The notes under the pieces: generated by a model
Databases searched by the model: none
What the model was told of the DNA's origin: nothing
What the model saw: only the letters and a program-made list of their open reading frames with translations
Assembly: GCA_023434535.1 (NCBI GenBank)
Contig: JAEYSR010000273.1
Span: forward strand, 1-31,057
Direction of reading: 5' to 3'
Source of the DNA: Actinomycetes bacterium
GTDB lineage: Bacteria > Actinomycetota > Acidimicrobiia > Acidimicrobiales > Microtrichaceae
Length of the DNA: 31,057 nucleotides
Shown here: positions 1-6,944 of the stretch, piece by piece
Layout of the letters: each line of letters begins with the position of its first letter
Position numbering within the stretch: the stretch's first letter is position 1
Made by a program: the position numbers and the translations under genes

Positions 1-4
1 GCCC

Positions 5-781
5 ATGACCATCGACTACGAGAAGCAGGGCAACGTCGGGATCATCACGATCAACCGGCCCGATGCCCGCAACGCCGTCAACAGCGACGTGGCCACCGGC
101 ATCGAGGAGGCCATCGACCAGATCGAGGCCGACGACGAGGTGTGGGTCGGCATCCTGACCGGCGCCAAGACCGACAAGGGCTACATCTTCTGCGCCGGCG
201 CCGACCTCAAGCAGATGGCGGTCGATCCCGGGGGCATGTCCACCGCCAAGGGGGGCTTCGCCGGCTTCGTCCAGCGCGAGCGGGCGACCCCGATCATCGC
301 GGCCGTGGACGGCCCGGCCCTCGCCGGCGGCACCGAGATCGTGCTGGCCGCCGACATGGTGGTCGCGTCCCGCACCGCCGTGTTCGGCATCCCCGAGGTG
401 AAGCGCAACCTGGTCGCCGCGGCCGGCGGTCTGTTCCGCCTCCCCCGCAAGATCCCCCGCAACATCGCCATGGAGCTGGCCCTGACCGGCCGACTCGACT
501 TCCCGGCCGAGCGGGCGTACGAGTTCGGCCTGGTCAACCGACTGGCCGACGAGGGCGAGGCCCTGGCCGTCGCCCTGGAGCTCGCGGGTGAGATCACCGA
601 GAACGCCCCGCTGGCCGTGGCCGAGAGCCGCCGGATCATGATCGACGCCACCGACCAGCCCGACGACGTCGGCTGGAAGCTGTCGGGCGACGGCATCATC
701 AAGATGTTCGGCACCGAGGACTTCTCCGAGGGCCTCACCGCCTTCGCCGAGAAGCGCAAGCCCAACTGGAAGGGCCGCTGA
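5..781 (+). CDS. Enoyl-CoA hydratase/isomerase (crotonase) family protein
   Basis: A 258-residue protein of normal crotonase length, probably cytoplasmic and acting on acyl-CoA thioesters (hydration or isomerisation, as in beta-oxidation). Seen: the oxyanion-hole segment CAGADLK at residues 63-69 and the glycine-rich GPALAGGTEI at 103-112. Glu111 and Glu131 (in GIPE) are exactly 20 residues apart, the spacing of the two catalytic glutamates (144 and 164) of rat enoyl-CoA hydratase, so true hydratase activity is plausible. The ATG lies four bases from the window edge, so its ribosome site and promoter are mostly out of view, but the N-terminus fits the family. It converges on the Nudix-like gene, with a shared hairpin between them. 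The family call is firm; the substrate cannot be read from sequence. Confidence 0.93.
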   Translation: MTIDYEKQGNVGIITINRPDARNAVNSDVATGIEEAIDQIEADDEVWVGILTGAKTDKGYIFCAGADLKQMAVDPGGMSTAKGGFAGFVQRERATPIIAAVDGPALAGGTEIVLAADMVVASRTAVFGIPEVKRNLVAAAGGLFRLPRKIPRNIAMELALTGRLDFPAERAYEFGLVNRLADEGEALAVALELAGEITENAPLAVAESRRIMIDATDQPDDVGWKLSGDGIIKMFGTEDFSEGLTAFAEKRKPNWKGR

Positions 782-825
782 GCCTCGGAGCTCGGAGATC
801 TGCCCGTCGGCACTGTCTCCTGGTC

Positions 826-853
826 GGTACGGCACCCTCCTGGGTGCCGTGCC
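826..853. terminator. Bidirectional hairpin between convergent genes
   Basis: A 12-bp stem (arms 826-837 and 842-853, one G-T wobble) closes a TCCT loop. It lies between the stop of the crotonase gene and the stop of the oppositely oriented Nudix-like gene, where it can terminate both. There is no U-tract, which is common for actinobacterial intrinsic terminators. Confidence 0.7.
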
Positions 854-855
854 GT

Positions 856-1281
856 CTAGGCCAGCGTGTCGATCACGTCGTGATCGGCGAGCAGCTCCGC
901 CAGGCCGTCGGTGAGCGGCAGCTCGGCGACGTCCCAGACCGGCATCCAGCGGGCCTCGACCACGTCGGGGCCCGCCACCGGGTCCTGCTGGTCCAGCACC
1001 ACCGTGCGGAAGCACGCCACGACGTCGTGGTGATCGCGGCCGATCGACTCCCACCAGCCCAGGAACGGGCCGGCCAGACCGTCGAGGGCCGCCTGGTCCT
1101 TCACGGATCGGGCGGCGGCCTCGACCAGCGTCTCCCCCACCGCGACGGGTGTCGTCGGGACCGACCAGAGTCCCTCGACGTGGTCGGACCTCCGACGGAC
1201 GACCAGGAGGTCGTTGCCGGTCGTCGCCACCGCTCCGACGAGCAGGACGGGTGCGTCCGTGCCGTCCACGGGCTCACGCAC
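856..1281 (-). CDS. Nudix-fold protein with a degenerate Nudix box
   Basis: A 141-residue protein of Nudix size. Residues around 14-36 (VLLVGAV, then LLVVRRRSDHVEGLWSVP) match the N-terminal Nudix strands. In the helix where GX5EX7REUXEEXGU is expected, the sequence reads GETLVEAAARSVKDQ. The Arg of the box is present, but the following catalytic Glu is Ser and the metal-binding Glu-Glu pair is Asp-Gln. Hydrolase activity is therefore doubtful and a binding or regulatory role is possible. The GTG start overlaps the GNAT gene by 8 bases (GTGCGTGA), which implies translational coupling, and the gene ends a four-gene run. The fold is confident; the function is unknown. Confidence 0.83.
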   Translation of the reverse strand: MREPVDGTDAPVLLVGAVATTGNDLLVVRRRSDHVEGLWSVPTTPVAVGETLVEAAARSVKDQAALDGLAGPFLGWWESIGRDHHDVVACFRTVVLDQQDPVAGPDVVEARWMPVWDVAELPLTDGLAELLADHDVIDTLA

Positions 1282-1855
1282 CTCGATCGACGTCGTCGCC
1301 TAGGTCGTCTTCGGTGGCTCCGAGCGGCCGGTGCACCGTGATCTTGCGGGCCACCAGACCGAAGCCCTCGAAGAAGTTCTTGGTGGCCCGGTCCCCGGGC
1401 AGCGCCTCGGCCTGGATGCCCCCGCACCCGGCGGCCTCGGCCCGCTCGACCAGCTCGTCCATGAGCCGCCGCCCCACACCCACGCCTCGGGCCTCGGGCT
1501 CGACGTAGAGGTCCTCCACCACCGCGAGCGGCGCCGAGCGAGTCAGCTCCACCCGGGCGACGGCGTAGCCGACCGCAGCGGGACCCAGACATCCGAGCAG
1601 GACGATCGCCCGACCGTCGGCTGCCGCCGCGAGGTCGGCGTCGACGGTCGCGTCGACCGGGCGCGGTCGGGCCTCCCTGTGGCGGTAGACCTCGCCGCCC
1701 TTCTGGGTGTCCAGGTGCTCGAGCGCACGATCGGCCAGGCGGACCAGCTCGGCACGGTCCGCCGGTCCAACGGCCCGGACGACCGGTTCGAACGACACCG
1801 AGTCGGACAACACCGGCTCGGCCGACACCGGGCCCGCTTCGGGCTCGGCGTCCAC
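1274..1855 (-). CDS. GNAT-family N-acetyltransferase
   Basis: A 193-residue protein with a GNAT domain from about residue 24. The beta-4 strand (LAVVEDLYVEPEA) runs into the acetyl-CoA pyrophosphate-binding loop RGVGVG at 123-128, then the helix RLMDELVERAEAAG and the C-terminal motif ATKNFFEGFGLVARK. The family transfers acetyl from acetyl-CoA to an amine; the acceptor is unknown. The called GTG is 2 nt after the preceding stop and has only a weak ribosome site, so another GTG about 14 codons downstream is a possible start. The first 22 residues are low-complexity Ala/Glu/Pro. It sits in a tight run with the hypothetical gene upstream and the Nudix-like gene downstream. Confidence 0.85.
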   Translation of the reverse strand: MDAEPEAGPVSAEPVLSDSVSFEPVVRAVGPADRAELVRLADRALEHLDTQKGGEVYRHREARPRPVDATVDADLAAAADGRAIVLLGCLGPAAVGYAVARVELTRSAPLAVVEDLYVEPEARGVGVGRRLMDELVERAEAAGCGGIQAEALPGDRATKNFFEGFGLVARKITVHRPLGATEDDLGDDVDRGA

Positions 1856-1857
1856 GG

Positions 1858-2340
1858 TCAGGATCCGTTCGCCGCGGCCTGGAGCTGTCGCACGCGGTTC
1901 AGGATGGTCTGGCGCGACCGGTGGCTCTGCTCGTAGGTCAGCACCAGGGCGAGCTCGGCGGCGCTCAACGACGCCAGCCGTGGCACCACCTGGGAGGCGG
2001 CGAGGCTGTCGTAGTCGGGGATGGCGAGGTCGGGGGCCGATACGGCCGGAACCTCCGGCTCCGGAGCCGCCGGGGCACCCTCGTCGACCGCGTCCACAGC
2101 CGATGCGGGAGCCGCAGGGACGCCGTCGTCGGACGGCTCCGAAGGAGTCGTCTCGGGCGCGGCTGCGCCGGCGGCTTCGTGTCCGGAGCGGGAGCTCCCG
2201 CGGTGGAAGGGCGAGCAGGGCAGCTGGACCAGGATCCGCTGGGCGAGCTCGATCTGGGACCGGGTCCGCTCGACCAGGAGCGGCACGGCGGACGCCACCT
2301 CGCCGGCGACGCGACCGGGCAGATCGAGAGGACCGGACAC
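1858..2340 (-). CDS. Hypothetical protein with conserved-looking C-terminal helix
   Basis: A 160-residue protein that I cannot assign. An N-terminal part of about 45 residues is amphipathic (LVERTRSQIELAQRILVQL). An Ala/Pro/Glu-rich linker follows at about 55-103. The C-terminal segment starts at IPDYDSLAASQVVPRLASL and continues with a block containing LALVLTYEQSHRSRQTIL. That last block is non-repetitive and looks like the structured, conserved part, possibly a helical interaction motif. The GTG start follows the upstream stop by one base and has an AGAAGGG-type ribosome site inside the end of the upstream gene. Co-transcription with the acidic zinc-ribbon, GNAT and Nudix-like genes is likely. 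No transmembrane segment or signal peptide is seen. Confidence 0.72.
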   Translation of the reverse strand: MSGPLDLPGRVAGEVASAVPLLVERTRSQIELAQRILVQLPCSPFHRGSSRSGHEAAGAAAPETTPSEPSDDGVPAAPASAVDAVDEGAPAAPEPEVPAVSAPDLAIPDYDSLAASQVVPRLASLSAAELALVLTYEQSHRSRQTILNRVRQLQAAANGS

Positions 2341-2341
2341 G

Positions 2342-2860
2342 TCAGCCCTTCTTGCCCTTGGCCGCCTTGCCGGTCGACTTCAGGACGATGTCGATGCCGC
2401 CGCACGGGTCGTAGCCCTCGGGGCACGTCAGGGCGCCGGAGCGTCCGAACTGGCGCGGATGCACGATCAGGAAGCACGTCGGGCAGGTGAACTCGTCGGC
2501 GGCCTTCGCAGCGACGCGTTCGCCGGACTCGGTGCCCGGCTCCTCGACCTCGTCCTCGTCCTCCTCGTCGTCGCCCGCGGCGATCCGGTCCTTGAGGATG
2601 GTGTCGAGATCCGCCTCGACGTCATCGGGGTCGACGTCGTCGTCGTCCTCGTCGTCGTCGTCCGAGGACCTCTTGGCCTTGGCGGCCGGCACCTCGTCGG
2701 CGTCCTCGTCCTCGTCGTCGGCGACGGGGTCGTCCGCCTCCGCGTCGTCGGGCAGGTCGACATCGTCGATGTCGTCCTCCAGGTCGCCGTCGAGGGCGTC
2801 CTCTTCGTCGAGGACCTCTTCCTCTTCGAGATCCTCTTCAAGGATGTCTTCGTCGTCCAT
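2342..2860 (-). CDS. Acidic zinc-ribbon protein, DUF4193-like C-terminus
   Basis: A 172-residue protein. Residues 1-110 are extremely acidic (runs of Asp/Glu, with DLDTILKDRIAAGDDEE at 85-101). The C-terminal third holds ERVAAKAADEFTCPTCFL and then TCPEGYDPCGG, placing four cysteines at 126, 129, 146 and 153 (CX2C...CX6C), a likely zinc ribbon. The ERV...DEFTC.SCFL pattern resembles the small actinobacterial DUF4193 family. The acidic N-terminus is much longer than usual there. It ends in a Lys-rich tail. Expression is supported by a TATGAT hexamer upstream and by two copies of a ribosome-site repeat directly before the ATG. It heads the four-gene run. Function is unknown. Confidence 0.8.
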   Translation of the reverse strand: MDDEDILEEDLEEEEVLDEEDALDGDLEDDIDDVDLPDDAEADDPVADDEDEDADEVPAAKAKRSSDDDDEDDDDVDPDDVEADLDTILKDRIAAGDDEEDEDEVEEPGTESGERVAAKAADEFTCPTCFLIVHPRQFGRSGALTCPEGYDPCGGIDIVLKSTGKAAKGKKG

Positions 2861-2890
2861 GTTCCTTCTGACCGTGTTCCTTCTGACCGT
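2861..2890 (-). repeat. Perfect 15-bp tandem repeat carrying the ribosome-binding site
   Basis: Two perfect head-to-tail copies (2861-2875 and 2876-2890) of a 15-bp unit, ACGGTCAGAAGGAAC on the minus strand, end directly at the ATG of the acidic zinc-ribbon gene. Each copy contains an AGAAGGA Shine-Dalgarno-like core, so the gene has a duplicated ribosome site. A partial third copy (GAAC) precedes them. Confidence 0.9.
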
Positions 2891-2945
2891 GTTCGGGCCG
2901 GTCGTCGACCAAGTGGCGGGGGGTGCTCAGGTCGAGGTCGGGCGC

Positions 2946-2951
2946 ATCATA
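2946..2951 (-). promoter_or_regulatory. Candidate -10 element TATGAT for the acidic zinc-ribbon operon
   Basis: TATGAT on the minus strand is one base from the TATAAT consensus in very GC-rich sequence. It would place a transcription start about 80 nt before the ATG. No good -35 was seen. Position and sequence are seen; promoter activity is inferred. Confidence 0.5.
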
Positions 2952-3007
2952 GACATGACGCCCGCCCCGGGAGTACCGGATGACGGGTGGCACCCCCGCC
3001 GGTCGGT

Positions 3008-4630
3008 TCAGACCGACTCGCTGCGGCGCACCTCGGCCCGGCGCTCGGCCCCGAGCCGTTCCAGCTCCGCCTCTCCGGAGTGGTCGACGAAGCGCATCAT
3101 CTCCGCGATCGCCCGGTGTCCGGCCCGCTCCGCGATGAGGTGGTGCATGCGCTGCCCGATGGCCCGGTAGCTCGGGTGGCCCTGGACCGAGGTGCGCAGC
3201 TCGATGAGGTGCATGGCCTCCCGGGCGTTGAACTGCATGACGTAGCGGATCCGGTAGGCCAGGGACACGGCGTAGGCGGCGCGCTCCGGGAACCGCTCCG
3301 CCAGGACCGACCACAGCGAGGAGGAGAGACCCATCGCCTCGTCGAAGCGGCCGGTCATGCCGGCCTCGTCGATCGCCGCCGGACGGGTGAAGCCGTGGGC
3401 GGGGGTCAGGTCCTGCCACTCGATGGTGGCGAGGCGGTGGCGCTGCAGATCCCGGAAGGCGCCGTAGTCCGACACCACGTCGAAGCGGTAGTCCGTGCGC
3501 TCCAGCGCCCGGCCCGGCTTGTGTCGGCGGTTGGTCCGATCTCCGACGTAGGAGCGCATGACGGCGAGGCGGTCCTCCACCGACATCGTGCGCACCCGTT
3601 CGATCAGCGTCGACTCGGCGAGGCCGGTGTACGGGTAGAGCATGGCGGCGACGACCTTGAGCTCGCCCTCGGGGTCGAAGTCGACCAGCTCCACGCCGGG
3701 CTCGGTCGGCCCGTCCACGGCGTCGCCCGAGAGCATCTCGTAGGTGATCGCCTCCATGGCGTCCCGGTTGGCCCGCATGTACTCCGAGCTGGCCACGCCC
3801 CGGTCGGGCAGGTCGACGCGCTTGAGGAAGCTCGGCACGACCTTGCGCAGCTCGACCAGCATGAGGTCCGCGTACTGGCGGGCCTCGGGGAGCGGGTGGC
3901 TGCGCATCCGCAGCAGCAGCGCCTCGAAGGCCTGCCCCGAGCCGTAGATGCCGACGTTGGACAGCGACGCCGCGGGGAGGATGCCCCGGACGGCGTCGAA
4001 GGCCTTGGCTCGGATCGCCTGGCGGTACACGAAGTCGGAGTCCGACTCGCTCTTGGGATGCCGCTCGCGGAAGTGCTCCTGCATGTCGAGCGCCAGGGCG
4101 GAGTAGATGTCGAACAGCTGGTCCATGTCGCCCACGTAGCGGGCGCCGAGGTGCGAACCGAGGATCTCGGGGTCACGGTGGTACCGGTAGCGACCGCCCA
4201 GGCGCTCGTCGTAGGGGATGTAGCGGGTCGACTGCTCGAGGTAGGACATGAGCCGACCCCACTCGAGCACCTTGGTCAGCAGGTTGGAGGCCTGCTCGCA
4301 CGCCAGGTGCACGCCTCCGAGCTGGGCGACGCTGTCGTCGCCGTACTCGAAGAAGACCCGGTCGTAGAGCGACTCGGCCCGTGCCAGACCGATCGTGGCG
4401 TCCACGGTCTCGTCGCCCGTGGTGTCCAGCTCCCCGACGAACTCGTCGAGGAACAGCCGACGAAGGGACTTGGCCGACCGCGAGTACCGGGCGAACAGGG
4501 CGCCCTTGACCACCTCGGGGAGGTTCACCAGGGCGAACACCGGTCCGTCGAGGCTGGTGAAGTACCGCCGCAGGACCGCGGACTCCTCCTGCGTGAACTG
4601 CTCGGCGACGTAGGTCGGGAGTGCGGTCAT
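3008..4630 (-). CDS. Double-domain ThyX-like protein (FAD-dependent thymidylate synthase fold)
   Basis: At 540 residues this is about twice the usual ThyX length and appears to hold two ThyX-fold halves. The first half has EWGRLMSYLEQSTRYIPYDE at 123-142 and, around 205-260, an RGILPA...EALLLRMRSHP..EARQYADLM segment like the ThyX C-terminal helices. The second half has DLQRHRLATIEWQDLTP at 394-410 and FNAREAMHLIELRTSVQGH at 467-485. ThyX makes dTMP from dUMP using FAD, NADPH and methylenetetrahydrofolate through an RHRXXSXNEXSXRY motif. Here the RHR and the S.RY pieces fall in different halves and neither half is complete, so thymidylate synthase activity is uncertain. The ATG has no ribosome site, but TATCCT lies 9 nt before it. 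The stop codon sits in the loop of a 6-bp hairpin (3002-3017). Confidence 0.86.
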   Translation of the reverse strand: MTALPTYVAEQFTQEESAVLRRYFTSLDGPVFALVNLPEVVKGALFARYSRSAKSLRRLFLDEFVGELDTTGDETVDATIGLARAESLYDRVFFEYGDDSVAQLGGVHLACEQASNLLTKVLEWGRLMSYLEQSTRYIPYDERLGGRYRYHRDPEILGSHLGARYVGDMDQLFDIYSALALDMQEHFRERHPKSESDSDFVYRQAIRAKAFDAVRGILPAASLSNVGIYGSGQAFEALLLRMRSHPLPEARQYADLMLVELRKVVPSFLKRVDLPDRGVASSEYMRANRDAMEAITYEMLSGDAVDGPTEPGVELVDFDPEGELKVVAAMLYPYTGLAESTLIERVRTMSVEDRLAVMRSYVGDRTNRRHKPGRALERTDYRFDVVSDYGAFRDLQRHRLATIEWQDLTPAHGFTRPAAIDEAGMTGRFDEAMGLSSSLWSVLAERFPERAAYAVSLAYRIRYVMQFNAREAMHLIELRTSVQGHPSYRAIGQRMHHLIAERAGHRAIAEMMRFVDHSGEAELERLGAERRAEVRRSESV

Positions 4631-4639
4631 CGGACGCCG

Positions 4640-4645
4640 AGGATA
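4640..4645 (-). promoter_or_regulatory. Candidate -10 element TATCCT, near-leaderless start
   Basis: TATCCT on the minus strand lies 9 nt before the ATG of the ThyX-like gene, which lacks a Shine-Dalgarno. A start site 6-7 nt downstream would leave a leader of only 2-3 nt. Confidence 0.45.
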
Positions 4646-4676
4646 GATGCGCCCGGGTCCGGCCCCGGGGACCGGG

Positions 4677-5822
4677 TCAAGCGCCGGCCGCCCAGCGGTC
4701 CAGGACCACCGCAGCGAGCGCCTTCGCCCCGTCGATCACGGCGGCGTCGCCGGCCGGCCCTCGGGCGTGGACGGCGAACTCGGGGGTGTGGATCGCCACC
4801 CCCGGGGGCGCGACGGCGATCATGGGGTGGATCGACGGGACGGCGTGGCTCACGTTGCCCATGTCGGTGCTGCCGACGACCGCTCCGACCACCTCGGGGT
4901 CCTGGGGCGGCCGCCCCAGCGCCGTGCTGTGGGCCGTCCAGCGGCCGACGAGCCAGTCGTCGTCCACGAGGTCGTCGTAGGCCGGATCGAGCCACTCGTG
5001 CGACATCTCGCACCCGGCGGCGGCGGCACCGGCGGTGAGGCAGGCCAGGACGCGCTCCTTGAGGGCCTCCAGGCCCTCGACGCTCGGCGAACGGACGTAC
5101 CAGGACGCGGCGGCCCGGCGGGGCACCACGTTGGGCTGCTCCCCCGCCTCGGTGAAGATCCCGTGGACCCGCTCGTCGGGGCGGATGTGCTGGCGCAGCG
5201 CGGCCACGTTGACGTAGCCGAGGACGGCGGCGTCGAGCGCGTTGCGGCCGTTCCACGGCGCGGCCGCGGCGTGCGAGGCGTGGCCCGTGTAGGTGACCGA
5301 CAGGCGCTGGATGGCGATGGCCGCCATGGTCGGCAGGTCGTGGTCGGCAGGGTGGACCATCACCGCGGCGTCGACGTCGTCGAAGGCGCCGTCGCGGAGC
5401 AGGAACACCTTCCCTCCCCCGCCCTCCTCCGCCGGCGTGCCCACGATCCGGACCCTGCCGCCGAGCTCCTCGGCGAGCTCCGCCGCGGCGAGGCCGGCGC
5501 CCAGTCCGGCCGCCGCGATCACGTTGTGCCCGCACGCGTGGCCCACCCCGGGGAGGGCGTCGTACTCGCAGATCACGACGACGGTGGGGCCCGTGGTGCC
5601 GGCGCGGGCGACGAACGCGGTCTCCAGGCCGTGGGCGTGGCGGGTGACCTCCAGGCCCTCCTCCTCGAGGACGTCGCACAGCAGGTCGTGCGCCCGGTGC
5701 TCCTCGAAGCACAGCTCCGGGTGGTCGAAGATCTCGTGGCTCACCGACAGGAGGCGTTCGGAGCGCCTGTCGACCGCGGCGAAGGCCCGATCGACGGCGT
5801 CGGCAGCTGCAACGTCGCTCAC
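4677..5822 (-). CDS. M20D-family amidohydrolase/peptidase (AbgB-like)
   Basis: A 381-residue metallohydrolase of normal M20 length. Seen: CEYDALPGVGHACGHN at 85-100 (metal Cys97 and His99), TPAEEGGGGK at 129-138 (Glu132/133, catalytic and metal), VHPAD (His157), the lid-domain segment GHASHAAAAPWNGRNALDA, STDMGNVSHAVPSIHP, and HTPEFAVHA near the C-terminus. These fit the M20D branch, which includes aminoacylases and p-aminobenzoyl-glutamate hydrolase (AbgB), acting on amide bonds in the cytoplasm. The exact substrate is unknown. It starts at GTG with TAGGGT six nt upstream and no good ribosome site, so a leaderless transcript is likely. A strong hairpin separates it from the MDR gene upstream. 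Confidence 0.9.
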   Translation of the reverse strand: MSDVAAADAVDRAFAAVDRRSERLLSVSHEIFDHPELCFEEHRAHDLLCDVLEEEGLEVTRHAHGLETAFVARAGTTGPTVVVICEYDALPGVGHACGHNVIAAAGLGAGLAAAELAEELGGRVRIVGTPAEEGGGGKVFLLRDGAFDDVDAAVMVHPADHDLPTMAAIAIQRLSVTYTGHASHAAAAPWNGRNALDAAVLGYVNVAALRQHIRPDERVHGIFTEAGEQPNVVPRRAAASWYVRSPSVEGLEALKERVLACLTAGAAAAGCEMSHEWLDPAYDDLVDDDWLVGRWTAHSTALGRPPQDPEVVGAVVGSTDMGNVSHAVPSIHPMIAVAPPGVAIHTPEFAVHARGPAGDAAVIDGAKALAAVVLDRWAAGA

Positions 5823-5828
5823 CCGCCC

Positions 5829-5834
5829 ACCCTA
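5829..5834 (-). promoter_or_regulatory. Candidate -10 element TAGGGT, leaderless start for the M20 gene
   Basis: TAGGGT on the minus strand, then six bases, then the GTG start codon. This spacing puts transcription +1 on the first base of the start codon. Confidence 0.5.
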
Positions 5835-5855
5835 CCGGGACCGGATCGCCCGTTC

Positions 5856-5897
5856 TGTTCGTCGAAATCGACCGAAATCGGTCGGTTCCGACGAACA
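5856..5897 (-). terminator. Long hairpin after the MDR oxidoreductase gene
   Basis: Arms 5856-5874 and 5879-5897 pair over 19 positions (one A-C mismatch, one wobble) around an AAAT loop. The innermost 6 bp are CGACCG/CGGTCG. The outer part can extend by a few more pairs. It lies between the stop of the MDR gene and the promoter of the M20 gene and has no U-tract on either side. Its outer sequence GTTCTGTT is shared with the larger hairpin at 21025-21074. Confidence 0.65.
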
Positions 5898-5912
5898 CAG
5901 CGCCGGGGCGGG

Positions 5913-6902
5913 TCAGGGCTCGGGGTGCTCGAGGACGATCTTGCCCAGCTGCTCGGCCGTGCGCAGCCGCTCCAGAGCCCGGGGGTACTCCGACAGCGGG
6001 AGGATCTCGTCCACCACGACGGGCAGACCGTCGCTCAGCAGGTCGGTGACGTGCTGGAACTCGGTCTGGCTGCCGCAGCTCGCCCCGATCACGTCGATCT
6101 GCTTGAAGAACAGCCGTGGCAGGTTGAGCTCGACCTTCGGACCCGAGGTGCCGCCGCAGACGCACATGCGTCCACCGTGCCGGAGCGTCCGGAACGCGAA
6201 GTCCCACGTGGCGGGTCCGATGCTGTCGACGACGACGTCGGAGGTGATCGGGTACGCCTCGTCGGACGGGAACGCCCCCTCGGCACCGAGCTCGAGCGCC
6301 CGCTCCCGCTTGGCCGCGTCCCGTGACGTGACGAAGACCCGGGCGCCGAGGTGCTGGGCGAGCATGAGCGCTGCGGTGGCGACGCCGCCGCCGATGCCGG
6401 TGACCAGGACGGTGTCGCCCTTCTGGAGGCCCGCCCGGCGGAACAGCCGCCACGCCGTGGTGTAGCAGACCGGGTACGCGGCGGCCTCGGCCCAGGTCCG
6501 GCCGGTGGGGCGCCGGGCCAGCTGGTGCTCCGCGACCACGCAGAACTCGCCGTGGCCGCCCCAGCAGTTCTCGCCGAGCAGCGTCATCGACGGGTCGAGC
6601 ACGCTGTCGTCGCCGCGGACCAGCGCGGCGGCGGGGACCAGCGCCGTGTTCACGACCACCTCGTCACCGGGAACCCACATCGTCACGTCGGAGCCGACGG
6701 CATCGACGACCCCTGCGACGTCGTTGCCGGGCACGTGGGGGAAGCGGGGCGGCTTGGGCAGCCCCGTCGTCAGCCACAGGTCCATGTGGTTCAACGCGGT
6801 CGCCCGCACCCGTATCCGCACGTCCGACGGCCCCATCTCGGGGTCCGGGACCTCACCCCACTGGTAGCGACCGGGTGACTCGCTCAGGTACCACGCGTCC
6901 AT
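5913..6902 (-). CDS. MDR-family zinc-type alcohol dehydrogenase/quinone oxidoreductase
   Basis: A 329-residue medium-chain dehydrogenase/reductase. The N-terminal GroES-like catalytic domain has ALNHMDLWL at 37-45, HVPGNDVAGVVDAVG at 56-70 and ENCWGGHGEF. The Rossmann domain has VLVTGIGGGVATAALMLAQ at 165-183 and a TSRDAAKRERALELGA segment. The catalytic-zinc GHE motif of classical alcohol dehydrogenases is replaced by GND at 59-61 (His to Asn, Glu to Asp), so it may act as a zinc-independent NAD(P)H-quinone oxidoreductase. TACCCT lies 8 nt before the ATG and there is no clear Shine-Dalgarno. It follows the DAGK-like gene by 42 nt, probably with its own promoter. Confidence 0.9.
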   Translation of the reverse strand: MDAWYLSESPGRYQWGEVPDPEMGPSDVRIRVRATALNHMDLWLTTGLPKPPRFPHVPGNDVAGVVDAVGSDVTMWVPGDEVVVNTALVPAAALVRGDDSVLDPSMTLLGENCWGGHGEFCVVAEHQLARRPTGRTWAEAAAYPVCYTTAWRLFRRAGLQKGDTVLVTGIGGGVATAALMLAQHLGARVFVTSRDAAKRERALELGAEGAFPSDEAYPITSDVVVDSIGPATWDFAFRTLRHGGRMCVCGGTSGPKVELNLPRLFFKQIDVIGASCGSQTEFQHVTDLLSDGLPVVVDEILPLSEYPRALERLRTAEQLGKIVLEHPEP

Positions 6903-6910
6903 CGCGACCG

Positions 6911-6916
6911 AGGGTA
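6911..6916 (-). promoter_or_regulatory. Candidate -10 element TACCCT for the MDR gene
   Basis: TACCCT on the minus strand followed by eight bases and the ATG. It sits in the 42-nt gap after the DAGK-like gene and suggests a leaderless or near-leaderless transcript. Confidence 0.42.
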
Positions 6917-6944
6917 CCGAGGTCGTGGTCCGACCGCGGCGCGC

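Noticed and set aside
2487..3170. A serine-rich plus-strand frame
   Set aside because: It is the complement of the Asp/Glu codon runs (GAC/GAG) of the acidic zinc-ribbon protein.
2987..5038. A 683-codon plus-strand open frame
   Set aside because: It is antisense to the ThyX-like and M20 genes and no recognisable motif is present.
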